NCBI RefSeq assembly: GCF_003719295.1
Contig: NZ_RFLW01000002.1
Location: forward strand, 52,763 to 116,762
Direction of reading: 5' to 3'
DNA: 64,000 nucleotides
Source of the DNA: Haliea alexandrii
GTDB lineage: Bacteria; Pseudomonadota; Gammaproteobacteria; Pseudomonadales; Halieaceae
Position numbers and translations under genes: made by a program. The notes beneath the pieces were generated by a model. It searched no databases. It was not told the origin of the DNA and saw only the letters and a program-made list of their open reading frames with translations. Shown piece after piece: positions 51,731 through 59,646 of the stretch. Position 1 is the stretch's first letter. The number at the start of each line of letters is the position of its first letter.

Positions 51731-52384
51731 ATGTCCATTACGCCGTGGCCGGTGGGTTTGCAGGGAGATAAGCTGGTGGCAAAGAGCATGGATGGTGGCG
51801 CCAGCAAGGCCGCTGGCGACGAGTATTTTGCCTCCCTGGTGCGCGACCACCACCGGGCTCTGATCGGCCTTGCGGCGCCGATTGTCGGCGCCAGCGAGGC
51901 GGAAGAGGTGGTCCAGAACGCCTGGCTGAAGGCTTATCGCGCGATAGACGGCTTCGAGGGCCGCTCCGCCATCCGCACCTGGCTGAGTCGGATAGTTATC
52001 AACGAAGCCCGGATGCAGCTGCGGTCGCGCAAGCGCGAGGTTTTCCTGGAGGACCAGGCAGGCGATTCCGGCGCTTCTGATCCGCTCAATGACCGCTTTC
52101 TTGAGGATGGGCACTGGAAAGTGCCGCCGGTAACCTGGTCAATGGACTCGCCGGAGGGTCTGTTGATGAGCGTCGATCTGATGGACTGCCTTGAGCGGCT
52201 GCTGCAGCGGATGTCGAGCAATCAGCGCGCAGTCCTCGAGATGCGCGACAGCAATGAGCTGCCGTTTGACGACATTTGTAACACGCTGGAAATATCGGCA
52301 TCCAATGCGAGGGTCCTGTTGCACCGGGCACGTGCCGAGTTGTTCAAACTGGTCGATCATTATGAGGAGACCGGAGAGTGCTGA
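51731..52384 (+). CDS. ECF sigma factor (sigma-70 family)
   Basis: A 217-residue group IV sigma factor. Region 2 is in about residues 35-95: VGASEAEEVVQNAWLKAYRAID and IRTWLSRIVINEARMQLR, the core and -10 binding segments. Region 4 is in about 155-210: LQRMSSNQRAVLEMRDSNELPFDDICNTLEISASNARVLLHRAR in order. I chose the ATG at 51731 after a GGAAGA box; 51674 and 51788 are alternatives. The anti-sigma fusion gene starts within it by a seven-base overlap (GTGCTGA), so the pair is coupled. Its target promoters are likely the two GTAACAAAC blocks at 47306 and 49557. Confidence 0.85.
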   Translation: MSITPWPVGLQGDKLVAKSMDGGASKAAGDEYFASLVRDHHRALIGLAAPIVGASEAEEVVQNAWLKAYRAIDGFEGRSAIRTWLSRIVINEARMQLRSRKREVFLEDQAGDSGASDPLNDRFLEDGHWKVPPVTWSMDSPEGLLMSVDLMDCLERLLQRMSSNQRAVLEMRDSNELPFDDICNTLEISASNARVLLHRARAELFKLVDHYEETGEC

Positions 52385-53211
52385 ACTGTCGTGAAATAAG
52401 CCAAAAAGCCAGCCATTACCTTGATGGTGAATTGTCCTGGCGTGAGCGGATGGCCGTGCGAGTGCATTTGCTGATGTGTGACGATTGCCGCCGTTTCGTG
52501 CGGCAGCTGGCGGGATTGATTCGCGCCATACCATTCATGCACCGGCCGGCAAGTCCTGAGGAGGTCGAGACCGTGCTGGACCATGTCAACAAGCGCTTGG
52601 AGGACACTGTGTCGGCGGACATGGGTCCCGGCGGCGCGTCCACCAGCCCGGCTCGCCCGCGCCTGCGCCTGGTACAGGGCTCGGGAGGTCGCGAGGAGGA
52701 TGGCGGCAGCGACGAGGTGGAGGCGATTTTCGACGAGATCCGCACGGCCACGGGATCTGTATCCAACATGTTCCGCGCTTACGCGAGACACCCGGCAGTG
52801 CTTCTTGCCACCTGGGCGCGCGTCAAAAGTGTGATGCTACAGGGCACATTGCCACAAACTCTGAAGGAGGCCATCGCCCTCGTAATATCACATGACAACG
52901 CCTGTACTTACTGTGTCGAACATCACTCGAGAAACTTGGCGGCTCTCGGGATGGGCCAAGAAGAGATCGGGCGCCTGCTGGCAGATCCGCTGGCAGGCAG
53001 TTTCACACCGAAAGAGCGCGCTTTGCTGGTGCTGGCACGGCAGGCGAACGGCGACCCCCACGGGGCGTCGGTAGATACCCTGGACGTCGCACGCAGGACG
53101 GGTGCGAGTGATCTTGAAATTATCGAGGCGCTAGCGGTTATGGAGCTGTTTACCTCGCTTAACCGATTCCTTAACACTCTGGATATTCCATTGGAGGGAG
53201 CTGGGGGTTGA
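52378..53211 (+). CDS. Zinc-finger anti-sigma domain fused to AhpD-type peroxidase domain
   Basis: A 277-residue soluble protein, GTG start. Residues ~1-45 form a zf-HC2-like anti-sigma domain with His30, Cys34 and Cys37 (HLLMCDDC). A flexible Pro/Gly-rich linker (~80-112) follows. Residues ~115-270 are a carboxymuconolactone decarboxylase/AhpD fold with a full AhpD proton relay: Glu164, Cys176, Cys179 and His183, with the same spacings as in mycobacterial AhpD (12, 3, 4). No membrane helix is seen, unlike most anti-sigma factors. I infer that oxidation or alkylation of the AhpD site or loss of zinc releases the sigma factor. Fusions of these domains are not familiar to me. Confidence 0.85.
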   Translation: MLNCREISQKASHYLDGELSWRERMAVRVHLLMCDDCRRFVRQLAGLIRAIPFMHRPASPEEVETVLDHVNKRLEDTVSADMGPGGASTSPARPRLRLVQGSGGREEDGGSDEVEAIFDEIRTATGSVSNMFRAYARHPAVLLATWARVKSVMLQGTLPQTLKEAIALVISHDNACTYCVEHHSRNLAALGMGQEEIGRLLADPLAGSFTPKERALLVLARQANGDPHGASVDTLDVARRTGASDLEIIEALAVMELFTSLNRFLNTLDIPLEGAGG

Positions 53212-53252
53212 TAGGGCCCACCCCTGTCAACCGGCAAAACCAGTTGTTTTGC
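53206..53252 (+). terminator. Two hairpins at the end of the sigma operon
   Basis: The first hairpin (53206-53232), GGTTGATAGGG with CCCTGTCAACC, overlaps the stop codon of the anti-sigma fusion gene. The second (53234-53252), GCAAAAC with GTTTTGC, has a five-base loop. Their position supports a transcription terminator. Confidence 0.55.
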
Positions 53253-53326
53253 GACTCAATGCCGCGCGGGCTGATGAAATTTGTTTGTGGGGGCGTAATG
53301 CTGGGGTGTAATTTTTAAGTCATTGA

Positions 53327-54617
53327 TGAACATATCGGCGCATAGGTTCCACTTTATTCCGGGCGGATAGGTTACACAATCGAGGTATTTGGGGGAGGAC
53401 TCCAAATGCCCTGGAAAGAGTGTAAGCCAATGGATGAACGCCTTAAGTTTGTAGCGAGGCTCCTGGATGGCGAGAAGATGTCATCTCTGTGCCGCGAGTT
53501 CGGTATCTCCAGACCCACAGGTTACAAAATCTTCAGTCGATACAAGGATTGTGGGCTTGATGGATTGCAGGATCGTAGCCGTCGGCCTTACCGCCACGCC
53601 AATCAACTGCCTTTCCAGATAGAGCGCACAATCTTGCAGCTCAAGCGCGAATATCCCACCTGGGGCGCCCCAAAGATCCGCGATAAATTGATCCGGGAAT
53701 ACCCTATGATCCAGCCGCCAGCCAAGAGCACCGTTCATGCCGTACTGGATCGCCACGGCCTGGTCAAACGGCGTAAGCGGCGTCGCCACAAGGCTCAAGG
53801 AACGCCGCTGACCAATTCATGCAGGCCTAATGGACTGTGGTGTGTCGATTACAAGGGCGAGTTCATGCTGGGTAGCCATCAATATTGTTACCCGCTCACC
53901 ATCACTGATTACCAGTCTCGCTACCTGCTGGCGTGTGAAGGGCTCGAATCCACGAAGTCCACCTTCGCGTTTACCGTATTTGAGCGAGTTTTCAAGGAGT
54001 TCGGGCTACCCGATGCCATACGCTCAGATAATGGTCTGCCTTTCGCTTCCCCAAATGCGCTGTTTGGCCTGAGTCGACTATCGATCTGGTGGCTAAGGCT
54101 GGGAATCAATATCGAGCGGATCAAACCCGGCAATCCCCAGCAGAACGGAAGGCACGAACGCATGCACCTGACACTGAAGAAGGAAGCCACCAAGCCGGCC
54201 TCGTTCAACTTCCTGCAGCAACAGGACCGATTCGACAAGTTCGTACAGGTTTACAACAACGAGCGCCCGCACCAGTCGTTAAACGGGCAATACCCCGGCG
54301 ACCTGTATACACCTTCAGCGAGGGCTTACCGGCCTCCTGAGGAGCCTGAATACCCTTATCACGATCGCTCGGTCCACGTCACCCAGTGCGGCAGAATCTG
54401 TATCGGCAAACGGAAAATCAACCTGAGCACGGTATTTGCCGGGCAAACAGTGGGCATACGGGAAGTTGAAGACAAGATCTGGCTTGTCAGCTTCTTGGAT
54501 TATGATCTAGGATTCTTTGATGAAGATGTGGGGCGGGTTGAACCCGCCACCAATCCCTTTGTACCGGAACTGTAAACCATGTGCCCGGTATAATCTGTAA
54601 AGGATGTCTCCGGTACA
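53327..54617 (+). mobile_element. IS481-family insertion sequence
   Basis: One transposase gene flanked by imperfect inverted repeats. The left end (tip near 53327, TGAACATATCGGCGCATAGG) and the right end read inward (tip near 54617, TGTACCGGAGACATCCTTTA) share a TCGG/CCGG, CAT and ATTCCGGGC / ATACCGGGC pattern followed by matching GGTTACAC / GGTTTACA segments. The exact tips and the target-site duplication are not certain. It lies between the sigma operon and tRNA-Thr. It is intact by sequence and could be mobile. Confidence 0.75.
53406..54575 (+). CDS. IS481-family transposase
   Basis: A 389-residue DDE transposase. The N-terminal ~70 residues include a helix-turn-helix (SSLCREFGISRPTGYKIFSRY). 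The integrase core has Asp148 in WCVDYKG, Asp208 in AIRSDNGLPF and Glu251 in NGRHER, the DDE triad, then KKEATKPASFNF. The C-terminal segment has NNERPHQSLNGQYPGDLY, characteristic of IS481. No frameshift is visible. It starts at the ATG at 53406. Confidence 0.92.
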   Translation: MPWKECKPMDERLKFVARLLDGEKMSSLCREFGISRPTGYKIFSRYKDCGLDGLQDRSRRPYRHANQLPFQIERTILQLKREYPTWGAPKIRDKLIREYPMIQPPAKSTVHAVLDRHGLVKRRKRRRHKAQGTPLTNSCRPNGLWCVDYKGEFMLGSHQYCYPLTITDYQSRYLLACEGLESTKSTFAFTVFERVFKEFGLPDAIRSDNGLPFASPNALFGLSRLSIWWLRLGINIERIKPGNPQQNGRHERMHLTLKKEATKPASFNFLQQQDRFDKFVQVYNNERPHQSLNGQYPGDLYTPSARAYRPPEEPEYPYHDRSVHVTQCGRICIGKRKINLSTVFAGQTVGIREVEDKIWLVSFLDYDLGFFDEDVGRVEPATNPFVPEL

Positions 54618-54632
54618 GACCCATTTGTAGTG

Positions 54633-54708
54633 TGGTGCCGGAGATAGGAGTCGAACCTACGACCTTCGCATTACGAATGCGCTGCTCTACCAACTGAGCT
54701 ACACCGGC
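54633..54708 (-). tRNA. tRNA-Thr (anticodon CGT)
   Basis: A 76-base gene including the encoded CCA end. Reading the minus strand, the anticodon loop TTCGTAA gives CGT, Thr. The D loop GCTCAGTTGGTAGAGC and T loop GTAGGTTCGACTCCTAT match the E. coli thrW sequence. The acceptor stem GCCGGTG/CTCCGGC has one U6-U67 mismatch. The 3' end lies 15 bases from the right tip of the IS481 element. Confidence 0.95.
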
Positions 54709-54768
54709 ACGGCGGCGCGATTATAGCAAAAGGGGCGCGGGCGGCAGCAAGTGTTTTCTCACTCGTGC

Positions 54769-56142
54769 TTACTGCCCAGCCATCTGTCGCCGCAGCACAT
54801 GGTAGCTGGCGAGCATGTGCTTGGGCAGCGCCTCGATATCCGCCTGGCGTTCCGGGCAGCTCGCGATGCCAACACACAGCTTGCCCGCATGGCTGACCAC
54901 GGTGATGTTCAGGCCCATGCCGTGGGTGATGATCGACAGCGGATACAGCGCGTCCAGGTGCGCGCCGTTCAAATACAGAGGGGTTTTGGCGCCCGGCACA
55001 TTGGAGAAAATGGCGTTGATGGCCGGCCTTACGCGCTCGGCGTTCCCGGTCACCGTGAGCAACACCGCAGGCAGCATGAGCAGTGCATAGAAATCCTCGG
55101 CGGCGGTCACCGAGATAGCCGCCATTTCCCGTTTGGCGGCGCGCGTGGTGCGGATAACCCGCTGCAGCCGTTTGTAGTCATCGGCTTCATTGGTGAAGAA
55201 TGGGCTCAGGATATAGCTCAACCGGTTACCGTCGCCTTCTCCTTTGGCTTTGAGCGAGACAGGCATGCCGACAATCAACGAACTCTTTGGCAGTGCATTT
55301 TGTGCGGCCAGATAGCGCTGCAGCGCGCCACCGCAGATGGCCAGCAACACGTCGTTGATGGTACCGCCGCTCTGGTGCGCCATGCGCCGCACGGTCCGCA
55401 GGGGGAGGTCGCAGATGGTGAGGCTGCGGCGCGCTTCCAGCTCGGTGTTGAATACGCTGCGTGGCGCGGTGAAGGGCAGGCGCATGGCCTCGGTATTGCC
55501 CGCAAGCACATCCTTGCCCATATGCACCAATAGTCGGGAGAGCTGCGGCAGGGCGCGGTACTGTTGCCAGGTGCTGCTCGCGACCCGGCCCAGTTGCTCG
55601 AACAGGCTGTGATGGCTGTGCTGATGGCGTCTGTCGCGGCGCACGTGACGAAAATCGATACGGGCTTCGGGGTCGGTACTGAACAGGCTCTGGATCATGC
55701 GCATGGCGCCGATACCGTCGACCAGGGCATGGTGCGTTTTACAGTACAGCGCAAACCGCCCGCCGGGCAGCCCCTCGATGATGTGCAGTTCCCACAGAGG
55801 CCGATTGCGGTCCAGCGGCCGTTCGTGGACGCGAGTGACCAATTGCAGCAGGTCCTGCATGCGGCCCGGCTGGGGCAGCGCGTAGTGCAGTACGTGGTTT
55901 TCCGGCCGGTAATGAGTGGCCTCTACCCACGCTGAAGCGGAGGGGTCCTCTGGCCGCGATAGCTGGCGGTTGAACGCGGGCAGGATTTCATTCAGCCGGC
56001 CACAGTCCCGGGCGAGCTGGCGCAGGAAATTGCGGGGGGCCCCCTCCGGCGGGCTCAGCAGCATCAGGGCCGCAACGTGGAAGGGGCAGCGGGGTGTTTC
56101 GATGCGTAGAAAGCCCGCGTCCTGGGTGCTCAATCGATCCAT
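54769..56142 (-). CDS. WS/DGAT family acyltransferase
   Basis: A 457-residue wax ester synthase/diacylglycerol acyltransferase. The catalytic HHALVDG is near residue 137 from the chosen start. PLWELHIIEGL lies before it and NDVLLAICGGALQRYL and NVPG-type SNVPGAKTPLYL after it. I chose the ATG at 56142 because AAGG precedes it; a TTG at 56154 overlaps the carboxypeptidase stop and may be used instead. It shares the fold with the gene at 21609 but not its Lys-rich tail, so the two may differ in location or substrate. It follows the M32 carboxypeptidase on the same strand. Confidence 0.9.
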   Translation of the reverse strand: MDRLSTQDAGFLRIETPRCPFHVAALMLLSPPEGAPRNFLRQLARDCGRLNEILPAFNRQLSRPEDPSASAWVEATHYRPENHVLHYALPQPGRMQDLLQLVTRVHERPLDRNRPLWELHIIEGLPGGRFALYCKTHHALVDGIGAMRMIQSLFSTDPEARIDFRHVRRDRRHQHSHHSLFEQLGRVASSTWQQYRALPQLSRLLVHMGKDVLAGNTEAMRLPFTAPRSVFNTELEARRSLTICDLPLRTVRRMAHQSGGTINDVLLAICGGALQRYLAAQNALPKSSLIVGMPVSLKAKGEGDGNRLSYILSPFFTNEADDYKRLQRVIRTTRAAKREMAAISVTAAEDFYALLMLPAVLLTVTGNAERVRPAINAIFSNVPGAKTPLYLNGAHLDALYPLSIITHGMGLNITVVSHAGKLCVGIASCPERQADIEALPKHMLASYHVLRRQMAGQ

Positions 56143-56150
56143 GGTCGCCT

Positions 56151-57650
56151 TCAATTCTCGCCGAGGTAGCGCGCCTCCAGATGTGCGCGAAAGTAGGATG
56201 ACTGCAGCGTTTCACCGGTCGCGCGCTGCATCAGCGCATTGTAGTCGAGAAACTTCCCCTGGCTGTGCACGTGCTCACGCAGCCAGCCCAGTAGCGCACA
56301 GAAATTGCCCTCCGCCAGCTGCGCGGGCATGTCGGGCAATGCCTGCCTCGCCGCGGCGAACAGCTGCGCTGCGCTCATGGCACCCAGGGTATACGTGGGG
56401 AAGTAGCCGAACAGCCCTGCGGGCCAGTGCACATCCTGCAGGCAGCCATCGCGGTAGTTGCCCGCTGTGGATAGCCCCAGGTAGGACTGCATGCGCGCAT
56501 CCCAGGCCTCCGGTATTCCGGACACCTCCAGTTCGCCTTCGATCAGCTGGCGTTCGATTTCGTAACGCAGGATGACGTGCAGGGGGTAGCTCACTTCATC
56601 GGCGTCCACGCGGATGTAACCGCGCTTCACGTGCGTGAAGAGGCGGTAGAGGTTGTCCTCCTGCCACGCGGCGGCGCGGGGCTGTGCTGCCGCAAAACTG
56701 CGCTGCAGGTGAGGTGTCAGGTAGTGCAGAAATTCCGGGCTGCGACAGGCCTGCATTTCCATCAGCAGGGATTGGCTTTCGTGTACGGCCGTGCTGAGTG
56801 CCTGCCCGACCGGTTGTGACTGCCACTCGGCGGGTAGGCCCTGTTCGTACAGTGCGTGCCCGGTTTCGTGAATCACGCCCATCAAGGCCTGGGTAAAACC
56901 CTCGGTGTTGTAGCGGGTGGTGATGCGCACATCGCTCGGAACACCGCCACAGAACGGATGGTGGCTGACATCAAGGCGTCCGTGTTCGAAGTCGAAGCCC
57001 AGCGTGCGCATCATGGCCAGCCCCAGCGCTCGCTGCTCATCAATGGTGAAGGGGCCTTCGGGCGGCTGCGCCGGCTGCTGTTGCTGCTGTTCGATGGTGG
57101 CGTCCAGCAGGCCGGGTAGAAACGCTTTCAATTCAGCGAATAGCGGGTCCAGTTGAGCGCAGGTCATGCCCGGCTCGTAGCTGTCCAGCAGGCTGTCATA
57201 GAGTGACATGCCGCTCACCGCTGCGCGCGCGGCGGCCTCTTCCCGTGCCAGCGCGACCACGTCCTCCAGCAGCGGCGCTATGGCCTGCCAGTTATTTTCA
57301 CCGCGGTGCACGCGCCAGGCCTGTTCGCAGCGGCTGTTTGCCAGTGTGCGCCGCTCTACCAGGCTCTCCGGCAGGCAGGTGGCGTCGCGGTAGCTGCGCT
57401 GCATTTCGCGCAGGTTGGCCGCTTGCCAGGTTGGTAGCGTTTCGTCCGTTGCAGCCGCCAACCACTCGGCAATTCGCGGGTCGGTGAGCATCTGGTGTGT
57501 CACCCCATCGAGAGTTGCCAGCGCCTGTCCGCGTGCGGCGCCGCCCCCGACTGGCATCATGGCGGCCTCGTCCCATTGCGCGACTGCGCCAACATGGTAC
57601 AAATCATTGAGGCGGGCAAAGTGCTGGTGTAATTTCTCGTAAGGTGTCAT
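56151..57650 (-). CDS. M32-family carboxypeptidase
   Basis: A 499-residue metallocarboxypeptidase (Taq-type). The zinc motif HETGH is at His261-Glu262-His265, with the third ligand Glu in the later HESQSLLMEMQ. The M32 motifs DVRITTRYNTEGF and RYEIERQLIEGEL follow in order. It removes C-terminal residues from peptides in the cytoplasm. The start at 57650 is in a short divergent region with the acyl-CoA synthetase. It may be transcribed with the WS/DGAT that follows, though the functions look unrelated. Confidence 0.93.
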   Translation of the reverse strand: MTPYEKLHQHFARLNDLYHVGAVAQWDEAAMMPVGGGAARGQALATLDGVTHQMLTDPRIAEWLAAATDETLPTWQAANLREMQRSYRDATCLPESLVERRTLANSRCEQAWRVHRGENNWQAIAPLLEDVVALAREEAAARAAVSGMSLYDSLLDSYEPGMTCAQLDPLFAELKAFLPGLLDATIEQQQQQPAQPPEGPFTIDEQRALGLAMMRTLGFDFEHGRLDVSHHPFCGGVPSDVRITTRYNTEGFTQALMGVIHETGHALYEQGLPAEWQSQPVGQALSTAVHESQSLLMEMQACRSPEFLHYLTPHLQRSFAAAQPRAAAWQEDNLYRLFTHVKRGYIRVDADEVSYPLHVILRYEIERQLIEGELEVSGIPEAWDARMQSYLGLSTAGNYRDGCLQDVHWPAGLFGYFPTYTLGAMSAAQLFAAARQALPDMPAQLAEGNFCALLGWLREHVHSQGKFLDYNALMQRATGETLQSSYFRAHLEARYLGEN

Positions 57651-57745
57651 TGCTGGGTGCTCGCAAGCCCGACGGGGGCGGTTTTGGTTTCAATTTTTTC
57701 GGTTCAAGGTATCATACTGCCTGCAACACAGCGTGGAGCCAAGCA

Positions 57746-59551
57746 GTGATAAAAAAAGACGTCTTTCGTACTCTCGCCGAACTTCCCAAACTGATCAAGG
57801 CGAAGAAATTGCTGCGACCGCGCCCAGCCGATACGCGCGATTGCCTGGGCGCTCGTGTAGCGGCAAATGCGGCACGCATTCCGCGGCGCTCGGCCTTTGT
57901 CTGCGAAGGGCAGACGATGGACTGGCAGCACTTCAACGCGGCAGCAAACCGCTATGCGGCGGTATTTCGCGCGCAGGGCTTGCAGCGTGGCGATGCCGTG
58001 AGTGTGTTGATGGAAAACCGCATCGACTTCATGGTGGTGGTGATAGCGCTCAATAAGCTGGGCGTGATTGCATCCCTCATCAACACCAGCCTCACAGGGC
58101 GTCCGCTGACGCACTGTGCCGAGATTACCGGCGCCCGCAAGTTCCTGTTTGGCGAGGAGTGTACCGACGCGGTCGCTGATGTGCGCAGTGCCCTGCCGTT
58201 GGCCGATGGAGACTACCTTTTTGTGCCCGATTCCGGCGAGCGTGCGGCGCCGGACTGGGCGTTGAACATGGCGGACGCTGCGGCGCAGACGACTGCGGAC
58301 AATCCACCCGAAACGGCCGACATCACCATAGAAGATGTCGCGTTCTACATTTTCACCTCGGGCACCACCGGCCTGCCGAAAGCAGCGGTGCTGTCCAATC
58401 GGCGTTACCTGCTCACCGCGAGTGTGGTGCAGGTAGGCGGCCTGCAGCTGACTGAGGATGACCGGCTGTATTTGTGTTTGCCGCTGTTCCACGGCACGGG
58501 TCTTATGGTCGGGGCGGGGGCTGCGTTTCTTGCTGGCGCCAGCATGTTCATCCGGCGCAGGTTTTCCGCCAGCCAGTTCCTGCCGGAAGTGCGCGAGCAC
58601 CGCGCCACGGCCTTCGTCTACATCGGTGAGCTGTGCCGCTACCTGTTGCATGTGCCGGCGCAGGCTGACGATGCGAACAATCCACTGCGCGCTGTGGTCG
58701 GCAATGGCTTGCGCCCGGACATCTGGCACAGCTTCAAACAGCGTTTCGGCATTGAACGGGTCGCGGAGTTCTACGGTTCGAGCGAAGGCAATGTCGGCTT
58801 TTTCAACCTGTTGAACAAGGACTGCACGGTAGGCTCCTCCGCGCTGCCCACAGCACTCATCAAATACGACGTGGACCGGGATGAAGTTATGCGCGATGCC
58901 GCTGGGCGCTGTCAGCCGGTGGCGCCGGGTGAGCCGGGCTTGCTGTTGGGGAAAATCACGCCGCATACCAAATTCGAGGGCTACACCAGCGCTGAGGCGA
59001 CGGAAAAGAAGATTTTGCGCGATGTGCTGCAACCGGGCGATGCCTGGTTCAACACGGGTGACCTGATGCGCACGGTTGATGTGGGGTTTGCGTTTGGCCT
59101 GCCGCACTATCAGTTCGTGGATCGCATCGGCGATACCTTTCGCTGGAAAGGGGAAAACGTGTCCACCAACGAGGTGGGCGAGATACTCAACCTGCACCCG
59201 CAGATTGCGCTCAGCAATGTGTACGGTGTGGAGGTGCCCGGTACGGATGGCCGCGCCGGTATGGCGTCGCTGCGCCTGGAGGAGGGCGTGTCGACGCTCG
59301 ATCTGGACAGTTTCTCGGCGCACGTACAAGCGGAGCTTCCGCACTTCGCCCGCCCCTTGTTCCTGCGGATACAGAGCGAAATGGACACCACGGGTACTTT
59401 CAAACTGCTCAAGGGCGACTTGCGCAAGCAGGGCTACGACCCGGCGCAGGTCAACGATGTGCTGTGCGTACTGAAACCGGGCGCGACCCGCTATGAACCG
59501 CTGGACGCCGATTTCCACGCCAGGATTGTGCAGGGCGCAGCCGGTTACTGA
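57746..59551 (+). CDS. Long-chain acyl-CoA synthetase (FadD6/very-long-chain type)
   Basis: A 601-residue AMP-forming ligase that activates fatty acids with CoA. The AMP-binding motif is FTSGTTGLPKAA, then YGSSEGNVGFF and the GDTFRWKGENVST hinge with the catalytic-Lys region near KGDLRKQGYD. The pattern is that of the SLC27/FadD6 very-long-chain group. I chose the GTG at 57746 behind a GGAG box; the open frame starts earlier at 57644. It could supply acyl-CoA to the WS/DGAT enzymes. It is divergent from the carboxypeptidase. Confidence 0.88.
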   Translation: MIKKDVFRTLAELPKLIKAKKLLRPRPADTRDCLGARVAANAARIPRRSAFVCEGQTMDWQHFNAAANRYAAVFRAQGLQRGDAVSVLMENRIDFMVVVIALNKLGVIASLINTSLTGRPLTHCAEITGARKFLFGEECTDAVADVRSALPLADGDYLFVPDSGERAAPDWALNMADAAAQTTADNPPETADITIEDVAFYIFTSGTTGLPKAAVLSNRRYLLTASVVQVGGLQLTEDDRLYLCLPLFHGTGLMVGAGAAFLAGASMFIRRRFSASQFLPEVREHRATAFVYIGELCRYLLHVPAQADDANNPLRAVVGNGLRPDIWHSFKQRFGIERVAEFYGSSEGNVGFFNLLNKDCTVGSSALPTALIKYDVDRDEVMRDAAGRCQPVAPGEPGLLLGKITPHTKFEGYTSAEATEKKILRDVLQPGDAWFNTGDLMRTVDVGFAFGLPHYQFVDRIGDTFRWKGENVSTNEVGEILNLHPQIALSNVYGVEVPGTDGRAGMASLRLEEGVSTLDLDSFSAHVQAELPHFARPLFLRIQSEMDTTGTFKLLKGDLRKQGYDPAQVNDVLCVLKPGATRYEPLDADFHARIVQGAAGY

Positions 59552-59559
59552 GGGGCGTG

Positions 59560-59646
59560 ATGCTGGAAGTGTTCGTCGCCGCCGTGCTGCTGTCTGCGGT
59601 TATGGCTTTACGCTGGCAAAAAGGCTATGTTCGCGCTCATGTATAG
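59560..59646 (+). CDS. Possible 28-residue membrane peptide
   Basis: A short frame with a strong GAGGGG box five bases upstream encodes a peptide of 28 residues with a hydrophobic stretch, VFVAAVLLSAVMALRW. It runs into the oppA start by eight bases. It could be a leader peptide for translational coupling. There is no homology evidence. Confidence 0.2.
   Translation: MLEVFVAAVLLSAVMALRWQKGYVRAHV

Noticed and set aside
57704..59518. A 604-residue open frame opposite the acyl-CoA synthetase.
   Set aside because: It lies fully antisense to a well-supported gene, is His/Arg/Gln-rich and has no motif; a common effect in high-GC DNA.
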